From Melampsora larici-populina 98AG31 (taxonomy: Eukaryota; Basidiomycota; Pucciniomycetes; Pucciniales; Melampsoraceae), in assembly GCF_000204055.1 (NCBI RefSeq), contig NW_006768797.1, positions 629,380-693,379 of the forward strand: DNA of 64,000 nt, written 5' to 3'. Position 1 is the first letter of the stretch. Every line of letters starts with the position of its first letter. Under the pieces are notes generated by a model that saw only the letters and a list, made by a program, of their open reading frames with translations, did not search any database and was not told where the DNA came from. Positions 48,701-58,100 of this stretch are shown in pieces. The translations under genes and the position numbers were made by a program.

Positions 48701-48963
48701 GTCAACAGGTTAAAGTTGATCACCGCCCTCCACAAGGACAGCTCATTCCTCTACCCATTCCTGATCAACCATGGAGTACAATAGGTGTTGAATTTATTGT
48801 TAAATTACCTTTGTCCAGCGGTTTCGACTTGATTATGGTTGTTGTCGATCATCTGTCAAAGGCGGCCCACTTCATACCGGCGAAAGAAACTTGGTCTGCA
48901 GAAGAATTGGCAAGATCCTTCATTGCTCAAGTTTTTCGTTTTCATGGCTTACCAGACACCATT
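45769..48963 (+). pseudogene. Gag C-terminus and Pol (protease, RT, RNase H, integrase part), element 2
   Basis: In frame with the upstream Gag. The zinc motif LCYDCLKPYDDEH...RSCPNPP is C-X2-C-X7-H-X11-C. Protease: ALVDTGAMDSFID (about 46420). RT: FFVKVPGKKNRPCVDYRGLN, FAKIDLKAAFNL, then CFVYLDDILIF (YLDD). RNase H: VLQVDASGYAYSGILSQ and QELGAIVACF. Integrase: HHCC zinc domain (about 48580-48710); the first catalytic acid position reads GVEFIVKL, that is Glu (GAA, 48790-48792) where Asp is expected. The frame runs into a MITE just after LPDTI and ends at 48981. Confidence 0.92.
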
Positions 48964-49125
48964 AGGGGCTCTCAAACCTGACCCGGTTTTCAAAAACCCA
49001 GTTGACCCAGTTGACTTTTTGGCAGTAACTTTGTATATAAATTTGAAATTTATTGACAGCTCCCAGCCAAAAAGTCAACTGGGTCAACTGGGTTTTTTGA
49101 AACCGGGTCAGGTTTGAGAGCCCCT
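48964..49125. mobile_element. 162-bp MITE inside the integrase of element 2
   Basis: Inverted termini of about 58 bp, starting AGGGGCTCTCAAACCTGACC, nearly perfect. A 3-bp direct repeat ATT lies on both sides (48961-48963, 49126-49128). With the MITE and one ATT disregarded, the integrase reads DTIVSDRG, the normal second-Asp motif, which proves the boundaries. The target and short TIR element suggest a PIF/Harbinger or similar family. Confidence 0.92.
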
Positions 49126-50079
49126 ATTGTATCTGATCGCGGCACGACCTTGGTCTCGGGATTTTGGACTAGTGTTTTGCGTCTATTACGTGTTTCGTCT
49201 TCGCCTTCGACAGCTTTTCACCCACAGACTGACGGCCAGGTAGAACGTCTGAATGCTTTGTTGCAGGATTACTTACGTCATTATGTTTCCACAGAGCAGG
49301 AGGATTGGGCATCTTGGTTACCAATGGCTGAGTTTTCGTACAATAACTCAATGTCCAGTTCCACAAAAATGTTGCCATTCTTTGCGTTGCAAGGCTATCA
49401 CCCACGGTTTAATTCCCTGACAGGCTCTTCTGGTCGACCGAAAGCTGATGCCTTGGTTGCACATTTACAGGATGTTCAAACACGTTTGTCGGATAATCTG
49501 GTCCAAGCAAAGGAGTCACAAGCACGGTTCTACAACAAAGGCCGACAGGTTGATACGACTTATGCGCCAGGAGACTTGGTCTGGTTATCAAGAAAACATT
49601 TGAAGACAAAACACCCGAGTAACAAGCTGGATGTACAACGCTTAGGCCCCTTCTCTGTGGTACGGATGGTTGGGAGGAATGCAGCTGAGTTGGATTTGCC
49701 ACCATCTTTGTCCCGACTGCATCCTGTGTTTAATGTGTCACTTCTAATGCCGTTCGTAGGAGAGACTGCTGACATTACACCTGCGGAAAAGACGCGGTGG
49801 AATACGTTGGTCCTTCAACAACAGGAGACAGTCAGCACTGTTTTGGATTATCGGCTAACAAGAGACGGCGTTCATGAATACCTGGTACGGTTCTCTGGTT
49901 CTTCAAACTTGGATGATCGTTGGCTGCCACTGTCTCGACTATCATTGTCTTTGGACACTTGGTTGGAACGTTTTCACCGCATTAGCCCTTCTGTAGGACC
50001 TGGACCTGGGGAACTTGTATGGATAGCACGGGCAAAGCGACATGTGGATCAAGAGGCTGGTCTTTTACCTAGTGAATAA
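49126..50079 (+). pseudogene. Integrase C-terminal part and chromodomain, element 2
   Basis: Continues the integrase: VSDRGTTLVSGFW (second Asp), FHPQTDGQVERLNALL (catalytic Glu), WLPMAEFSYNNS. It ends with a chromodomain-like segment (STVLDYRLTRDGVHEYLVRF, WLPLSRLS). It is separated from its N-terminal half by the MITE. Confidence 0.92.
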
Positions 50080-50189
50080 GTTTTTCTCTCAGCAACCAAC
50101 CCCTTTGTGCCTAAACAAGCCATTCAAGACGAGGGTATGTGAAGGTGTTGGAAGTTTTTTCTCTTTGCGGTACATGGAAGGTCATAATT

Positions 50190-50552
50190 TGTCATGAACC
50201 TGTCACATCTCAGGAACTTTAAATTATCTCAAACAGGAACGTTAAGAATACTTCATAATAGTTACTTAGATAATATGACGTATGTAGGATTCATAATCAG
50301 GAACAAGGTTCTTTTGTCTAACAGTTGTTTTGCGGATTCAAAATTGTCTTCTCTCATACATATACTTTGTATTTTCAAGAACTGTTGTGATCCTTTTCTT
50401 ATCGGAATAATTATTATCTCTCTCTCTCTTTTACGACGCTGCCTAGAAGACGCTCTTCTTCTTTGCTGTGTGCCAAGATCTCCGAAATTTGAGATCAGCT
50501 ATCCCATAAAGAATCACCGTTAAAAGCTTTTGCCATTAGACCGCTCCGACCG
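50190..50552 (+). repeat. 3' LTR of gypsy element 2, truncated
   Basis: Matches 39817-40178 with two differences I could find, then diverges abruptly after GCTCCGACC. The last 45 bp of the 5' LTR (including the hairpin and the CA end) have no counterpart, so a deletion has taken the end of the element and its flank. Confidence 0.85.
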
Positions 50553-51017
50553 TGATCCTGATACAACAGTATCCAAAACTGATAGACCCATTCCTTGAGA
50601 GATGGTCAATTGACTCCCTGTAATGTCTTTGAACAAACTTGTTACTCGTTTCCCAGCTGGATACTTGTGAGCTGGCACATTTTGATTCTCTTTTTTTTCT
50701 AATAGAAGTTAAGTACAATATGCTGAACTCATACCAGCAAGTTTCAGAAATAAGATCAAAGTAATATTGAGTGAGATAGGATGGATTGTATCCAAAAGTG
50801 ACCCGGATTTCACTTTGTGGGGCTATTGGTCACGCCAGAGATGTCGTTTAATGTGCAAGTCCCTCGTGCCTCGGCTTTGGGTTACCGTGAGCTTTTGCAA
50901 GATCAGACTTGGGTTAAGTTAGTAGTCAAGTTAACCATTCAATAAGGCTATACTACAACTTCTTCACTGAATCCTACTACTAGTGATTATTATTTTTAAA
51001 CTTATATTTGAGAAAAG

Positions 51018-51816
51018 ATGCCAGGTTTCTTCAGTCTTCATTCTGTCTTGTTTTTCTTGATCACTCTGATTGTTTCGATTGCACCTCTCGAGGCTAAGCC
51101 TATGACTTCAATGGGAAAGTCTCACAAGCAAGCTCGAAATCATTTAGAGACCAGAGCCACGGCCACGACTTTGCACGCTACTGGCCATCATCTTGGAAAA
51201 AAACCTACCCAGAGTTGGATCTCCGCGAATCCAGGTTAGCATATTTTTCATGAGTGCGTGTGTTGAAGTTTTACTAATTGAAGACTAAAAACAATTGAAT
51301 CACTGTAGCTGGGAAATCGAGTAGTAATATCCAAGCTGCTGAATGTGCTCATAATTTGAGGCTCGGTACTCAAGTCTTCGCGTATTTTGAGATCGATTCT
51401 ACCAAGGCCAAAAACCATGGGGCGCCCTATGGGACTTGTTATGCCACCGCGGTACGCACATTTTTTTTCTTCAACCCAAATGCCGCAGAATTTTTAATCT
51501 AGTTCTTCGTTCTTGAAATCAAATGATGCATTGGGTCATGTGTGCTATTAGGCTGCTCCGACGGCATCAGAGTTAGAAGCAAATGCTGCCTATGATGTAT
51601 TCTTCTGGAAGTAAGTCATTTGAAACATTTTTCGATTCATCATTTTTCATGGCGTTCATTTTAAACTTGAACTGATTCGACGAACCTCACAGCAATCTGG
51701 GGGGTCAGTCCGGGGTAGGAACTGGGCCTATCCGAAATCCGAAAACAGGCGTAGCTGGCTACGAGGATAGGAACGGAGTTTACCACGATGGTGAAAACCC
51801 AGACAAGTCTCCTTGA
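51018..51816 (+). CDS. Small secreted protein, copy B (candidate effector)
   Basis: Exons 51018-51234, 51309-51451, 51552-51610, 51693-51816 have exactly the same lengths (217, 143, 59, 124 nt) as copy A, giving 180 aa. Signal peptide core: SVLFFLITLIVSIAP. Differences from copy A are few substitutions (for example SLH for NLS near residue 6, K for N at 34, H for Y at 58, N for D in exon 2, RN for RH near the end). The two cysteines are kept. Upstream of about 50923 it shares no sequence with copy A, so its promoter differs. Its last exon is part of a 133-bp triplication, but the first stop keeps the protein the same length. Confidence 0.8.
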
Positions 51817-52136
51817 AGAGCGTGTTGTTCTTTTCAGATTTTTTGATCTCATGACTACCAGAATTGAAGTTCCGAAAACAGGCGTAGCTGGCTACGAGGA
51901 TAGGAACGGAGTTTACCACGATGGTGAAAACCCAGACAAGTCTCCTAGAAGAGCGTGTTGTTCTTTTCAGATTTTTTGATCTCATGACTACCAGAATTGA
52001 AGTTCCGAAAACAGGCGTAGCTGGCTACGAGGATAGGAACGGAGTTTACCACGATGGTGAAAACCCAGACAAGTCTCCTTGAAGAGCGTGTTGTTCTTTT
52101 CAGATTTTTTGATCTCATGACTACCAGAATTGAAGT
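51738..52136 (+). repeat. 133-bp tandem triplication over the last exon of secreted gene B
   Basis: Three head-to-tail units (51738-51870, 51871-52003, 52004-52136), each starting TCCGAAAACAGGCGTAGC and holding the end of the coding exon plus 3' flank. In the middle unit the stop TGA reads AGA. Copy A has a single unit. 133 is not a multiple of three, so the units lie in different frames. Confidence 0.95.
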
Positions 52137-52760
52137 TGATCTTCCAGGTGGAGGTTTACTTCAATGTTTCATTTTTTTTCTACAAACATGCGATTTCGCC
52201 AGACCACCTAGTGTTTTCTTTGTTGAACTCACATTACTCAGTGTGGTATCCCAAATATGTTATTTCTTCCCTTCTTTTTCTTTCTTTTTGTGTTGGTACA
52301 GCGTGATAGCTAGGTACAAAATTCCAATTTGTGGGCAATTTGTTATGGGAGGATACAGTCAGGAATAGGGTGTCATCAATGATACAATTCTCGCCAAGAT
52401 GCCGTATCTGTTCATAGCTCCTGCAGTTTTCAGTAAATAAACAGAGGTTATGTCATTCTGTGATTCGTAGGCGGGTCACATGATTTGTGTCCATCAATTT
52501 GCAGGATCCAGTGGGTTCAAAGCTTCAGATGGGAAAGCCCTGTGAGCTGATGCGAGAAAAAATGAGAAACCCATAGTATTAACAGGACCTTTATCTTGAT
52601 CGCATTGATAAGAATGACAACTGGCAATGAGGCCTATGGGTTAGACCAAAGAAGTCAAGGTCTGCTTGGATGGGAAAGACCTTTGACATAGTGTCGAAGC
52701 AATTCATTCAAAGCCTACTGTGCCTCCGAAAAAATCTTTGAATCAATTCCGCCGACCACG

Positions 52761-53027
52761 TCAGCTTAAGTGAAGTTTGGCAGCTTGAGCTTCTGAGCCT
52801 GAGGCATTCGTGTTGATAGGCACTGGCCCAGAAAACTTGGTCTTGTCGTGAAGTGGTTGAAGAGTTTGGAATGGTTCAAATCTTGAGGGAGGTATCGAAC
52901 CGGTTTCAATAGTTGCAGAAACATGCAGAAAACAACTTGAAATAAAAAAGATAAAGATGAGGATGTAGACAAAACTGTAATTGCAACAATTTCCTAAGAC
53001 AATCAACGATTGTTCTCCAAGTCGCAC
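52761..53027 (-). CDS. Possible small secreted protein, convergent to secreted gene B
   Basis: An 88-codon ORF with a strongly hydrophobic stretch (SFVYILIFIFFISSCFLHVSA, roughly residues 18-38) that could serve as signal peptide or anchor, followed by a polar tail. The matching region in copy A is broken by a TAA, so it is not conserved there. I do not recognise it. It could be a chance ORF. Confidence 0.25.
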   Translation of the reverse strand: MRLGEQSLIVLGNCCNYSFVYILIFIFFISSCFLHVSATIETGSIPPSRFEPFQTLQPLHDKTKFSGPVPINTNASGSEAQAAKLHLS

Positions 53028-53420
53028 TCAACAGCGTCAAAAAAGCTAATATGAGCAAACCCGAACTCGGACAAAAAGAGAGTTTTTTAAGACATCTCCA
53101 TTTTATCAAAGGGAGGGCAGCAAAAACAGGAGAGGTTGGTTATTTGTCTCTCCTGGCGTCCTCCGATTTGTTCATGGTTGAGAGGAGAGGCTCGCGCAGG
53201 CCGAACAAATGTGAATTTATAGCAGCTCGGGTAATTTGGTGGGGATGGTTGGGCCAGGGTTAAATGTTTTGGGTTTAAACTCGGGTAGTCTCGTGACCTG
53301 TTTCGGCTGTAATCGTGAACAGTAATGTGACCGATCAATGCAGTATCACTGATAACGTTGAACCACTCTGACTCTCAAGCATTGAACAACAAAGTCATCA
53401 TATCGACCACAATCCTCATC

Positions 53421-55536
53421 ATGTACCGATTTCCTATTCGACCAATCTCAAAGTCACTTCCAAAGGTATCTCTTCAAATCATTCAAAATTGAAATTGATT
53501 GATTTATATATGTATAACTCATTAACCAGATTCTATCTTCCAGGCTTACCAATGTCAAAATGTTCAAAAACGACATTTATCTATCCATGAATATCTTTCT
53601 ATGGGACTTTTGAATGAATATGGAATACCTACTCCAGCAAGTAAAGCGGCCAAAGATCCTCAAGAGGCTTATAACATCGTCAAGCAAGCAGGTCTGTCAC
53701 AATCAACGTCAAAAACTAAAGATCTTAATCTAATCTGTTATGATTGTTTTTACGAGGATAGGAAAACCAATGGTTATCAAGGCACAGGTCTTAGCTGGTG
53801 GAAGAGGAAAAGGTCATTTTGAAGGACCTAATGGATTGAAGGGAGGTGTTCAGATGGTGGATTCACCCGATCAAGCTCGTGATTTTGCTGCTCAGATGTT
53901 GGGACAGAAATTAATTACCAAACAAACTGGAGCAGGTGGAAGGATTTGTAATGCGGTTCGAAACTTTCATCTTGGACTTTTTTAATACTTCTAAACTCAC
54001 CCCTTCATATTACTTGATCATTTACCTTTAGGTTATGTTGGCTGAAAAACGAGAGCCTTCACACGAATACTATGTGGCTATCTTGAACGATCGAAGTTTG
54101 AATGGACCAGCACTCGTAGCTTCATCTCAAGGAGGAATGAATATTGAAGAAGTAGCAGCTAAAGATCCGTCTGCGATCCTAACTTATCCAATTGACTTTC
54201 ACAATGGTTTAACCCAAACACAAGGAATTGAGGTAGCTAAGAAATTAGGAATCAAAGATGAAGCAGCAGCAGCAGATATATTTATCAAGTTATATAAACT
54301 TTTTAAAGACAAGGATGCTACTCAAATTGAAATCAATCCGTTAGCTGAAACAAAAGATGGTGCAGTACTATGGTTAGAATTTAAGTTTTTTTACATCACT
54401 TGAATCGATTTTAACAAATCTTTTTGTGTTTTCCTTTTGACTTTCGAAAGTATGGATGCCAAACTTGGGTTTGATGAGAACGCTGAATTTCGTCAAGCAG
54501 AGGTTTTCAAATTAAGAGATCGAAGTCAAGAAGATCCTACAGAAGTAGAAGCTGCAGAGTATGGTTTGAATTTGATCAAATTAGATGGTAATATCGGATG
54601 TCTTGTCAATGGAGCTGGTTTAGCAATGGCAACGATGGATGTATTGAAGCTGGCTGGAGGTAGATTTTCATGATCATAGACTGATATATCTCCACGGAAC
54701 TCATATAGCTTATCAATTACCATTTGATTAGGCAACCCGGCCAACTTTTTGGATGTAGGAGGTGGTGCGACTGCTGAGGCTGTCAAAAAGGCATTTGAGT
54801 TGATCACCAGTGATAAAGGAGTTAAATCGATCTTTGTGAATGTAAGTTGACCTCACCTCGAGTTGCTTAGATTGAAGTGATTAGATGAGACTGATCAGTT
54901 GAAAGTACTTCTATGATGTAGATCTTTGGTGGAATGTAAGTCTTACTCGACCTACCATTCGATTCTTATCATACGCTGATGGTGGTCGAAATCCAATTTG
55001 CGCGATCTTAAATTTAGTATGAGGTGTGACGTGATTGCCGAGTAAGTTTGATCATACACAACTCGTAGGTGATGCGATACGAGTTTGTTGAATCAATACA
55101 ACGTTTTGGGTTGCTTGATAGGGGTATCATCAGAGCCACCAACGAATTGTCATTGGATATTCCATTGATCGTACGTTTACAGGGTACCAAAGAGAAGGAA
55201 GCCAAGCAGTAGGTTTCGATTATCATAGCCTTTTGATTCGAGATTTTGATATACATAGACTGATGCAATCAAATGATTTGATGATGCTTGTAATCATTAC
55301 CAGATTGATCAAGGATGCAAAGATGAAGATCTTGTGAGTAAAACTTAAAGTACTCTTCACGTCTTTCATATCATTGACTTTATTTTTTGATCTGCTCTTA
55401 GTGCTTTTGATGAATTGGACGAGGCAGCCCGAAAGGCAGTCGCTGTGAGTGTAGAGATGACCAAACTTGATTGATGAATGTGAAGCTTATTGATGATTTA
55501 CATTTTATGGCCGCTTTTTTCAAGGCTGCTGCATGA
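53421..55536 (+). CDS. LSC2: Succinyl-CoA ligase beta subunit, mitochondrial
   Basis: Twelve exons: 53421-53465, 53544-53691, 53762-53955, 54032-54372, 54451-54659, 54732-54841, 54922-54935, 55018-55041, 55122-55208, 55304-55333, 55402-55444, 55525-55536. They sum to 418 aa, close to yeast Lsc2. One exon is only 14 nt and the last 12 nt. The N-terminus [15 protein letters not shown] is a plausible mitochondrial targeting peptide. The ATP-grasp half has [43 protein letters not shown] and [10 protein letters not shown]. The ligase half has [42 protein letters not shown] and [16 protein letters not shown]. With the alpha subunit it makes succinate and ATP or GTP from succinyl-CoA in the TCA cycle. 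One donor (GTTCGA at 53956) is weak. Confidence 0.95.
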
Positions 55537-58100
55537 GATGGGTAGTTGCTTGGAGCATATGGTATGAACTCGGATGAAAGGCCGGGATCATATGATAATT
55601 TCGGATTTGGGATCAAAGATAATTTTGTTCTGTTTTGGATGATAGATACAATGTAGTGATGCTATGTAAATAAAATAAAGCGGCTGGATTAGACTGTGAC
55701 ACCGATATTTTGATTTTTGATCGGATGAAGTCTGTAAAGCGAAAAGAATTGTACTTGATGGATTGAGGTTGAGATGGAAAGTCTTCAAATTAAGTTCATC
55801 TTCTTCAAAGTTCCATATGAATTATATATGATTGGAGTAAAGGAAAAGAAACTAAAACCGCAAAAGTCAAATGTTTGATGGCTAAAGGTGATTTGAAAAA
55901 TGTGATAAGATAGATTGGCATTGCAAGAAATCCAAATAAAAGATATATATGTATGTACATAATGGCCCCAAATAAAGGCAACTTTTATATGAACAAAGAT
56001 AAAGTTACACTTTTGAAAAGTTCATGAATATGTAAATACTCCCTTTTATAATAATTTGCAGTCTGAGCAAGCTGTTCAAACAAAAAGACACATGTTGGAC
56101 AATTAATGCTTGATTTGAAGATAATGAAAACAAGGAAAGATCACTTACTAATAAAGTCCGTATTGGTGTCTTTAGGACACATGTAGCGTACATTCCCGCT
56201 ATTCCAGCATTCTATCGGAGTAAAAAGAATCGAATCATAAAAGAGTGTTTAGTAGGCTAGAACTTCAAGGGTGAATCCATAGAATCAATGGAAGGTTTAA
56301 AGATGGTAACCAACGGTATCTGGCACCTTGAAGCTGATAAGCCGTACATTGTTGATTACTTGCACCAGGAGTCTTGTCGAGTGTACAACCTTGCATCGGT
56401 GCATATTGACGATCTAAAGATAATTCAAAGAACGGTTCAGAGGAAAACTTGAATCAAGAGATAGAGATGGATAAATACAACAAGAAGATCACAACTTACT
56501 ATTGTACGAGCACTGTTTTGTTGGGCACGAATAAAATTTACCTCCTTTCTCCCAACAGACTTTTGAGAAGGAAATGATAAATGAGAAGTTTTTTTTTAAT
56601 GAATCAAGATGAAAAAAAGGATTCAAACATTTTATTTACCTGAGTCCCATCCAGTATTCGTGAACCCGACTGCACATATGACTTTGATGGCTTTTGTAAA
56701 AGCAAAGTGTGTGATACATACAACAATAAACATGATGAGAAACTTTGGGAGAGATTGGAAAGATAACATGATGATGATATGTCAAGGAAATGAGAAATAA
56801 TATGTGGTACTACAAAATGATATAAGCTTTCCAGAAAGATGTGAGAGATACCGATATATGTTTACAAATGCAAAGATGATTGAAGGGGGTAATGGTTGGA
56901 GGAGGATTGAGGAGTTGCTGTAATCCGAATATCAAAAGTAGAGTATGAGTACCTTCGTAGCTCCCAGGCGATGGCTAAGACCATGTGTTCAGGTGCATTT
57001 ATCTTCACCGACGTACTAGAGATTGAGCAGAGTCTCATGCTTGCTAGGCATTATCACTTACATGTATTCTGGTATTACTGCCCAGTTGTCTAGGACGGCA
57101 CACAGAGTGCTCACTGCCTTGCCAAGCAACAGTCTGAGTGGATTTAGATGTGCACAGTGCAACGCCGGCCACGGAAGCCAATCGCCAAGAGAGGTTTCAG
57201 AAGAGATAAATGTAACAGCGGGAAATCACCTACTAGCTCAACTATGTAAGTCCCTCCTTCAGAATCAGATTGACGAAGGAGTGATTTGTGACCAACACGG
57301 ACTTCTTTGCGCGATAGCATCTTTCAACACTGTATGTTTTGGTCGTTCAAGTTCATGTAATTAGAAACAGATGGCCGGGTGGCACACTACAAGATTTATC
57401 GATAAGAAGATTAGATCAATCAAGTGAACATGAATGAAAACTGGCAAAAAGGACAAACTAGACAAACATAAAGAGAAAGCTAGGTTATGGAGAGAGCACT
57501 GTGGGTGGCCATACTTGGCGCTGAGTCATCCCACTGGGATGCCCCTTGCTCTGTTGTAGAGAAATTGATAACGGCGTAAAAAACAGAGACAGATTAAGAT
57601 AATATTTGCACCACTTAAAACTTAACCCTTTGCTTGTTGCTTAAATTTTGATTATGAAAGGACAACAAATCTAGAAAACTTGTAAAATATGTTTGTAGGA
57701 GTTTTCGAAGACAAATTTTCTAAGAGGAAATGGAATGAGAAAGGATAACTGCGAAAAGAGACCGCGAGAGAAGCTGTTTCTGAGTGTGGCACGACTGGAC
57801 CCATTCGGGGAGTCTGTCGTTTGCAGATTGCCTTTAAGTGTTGTTGCACCTCTTTTCAGAGTAGGAGGGCGCGTGACCGTATTGCCAGGATGTCACTCGC
57901 CGGTTCACATCTTCCACAATAAAAGTGATTTGATATTCCAATCCATCTTTTACATTTCTTCAATTCTGTCTTCTCAATCAATCTCATCTTGTTTCTTTCC
58001 ATTAAGATCGAGGTGAGCGCGCTGAAGTGAATCGATCAAGTTAAGACAAGTTTGATTTCTCAGTATTTCATGAACCAGACCATCGTCATAATCAAATAAG
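55537..58100. other. Intergenic, no supported gene
   Basis: Only short, unrelated ORFs on both strands (for example 56609-56800, 57023-57364). No domain, transposon end or RNA gene was recognised. The last 150 bp before 58101 is the likely promoter and leader of the alcohol oxidase. Confidence 0.5.

Larger units (their letters stand above)
39817..50552 (+). mobile_element. Ty3/gypsy LTR retrotransposon (chromovirus), element 2, with two nested insertions
   Basis: LTRs at 39817-40224 and 50190-50552. Over the shared 362 bp I count two differences. The internal order is Gag, protease, RT, RNase H, integrase, chromodomain, as in element 1, but the proteins are clearly a different lineage. A hAT element sits in the leader (40735-44175), a 162-bp MITE in the integrase (48964-49125), a TGA cuts Gag, and the first integrase Asp is Glu. 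The 3' LTR lacks its last 45 bp, so a target duplication cannot be verified (ATATC precedes the 5' LTR). Confidence 0.93.
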
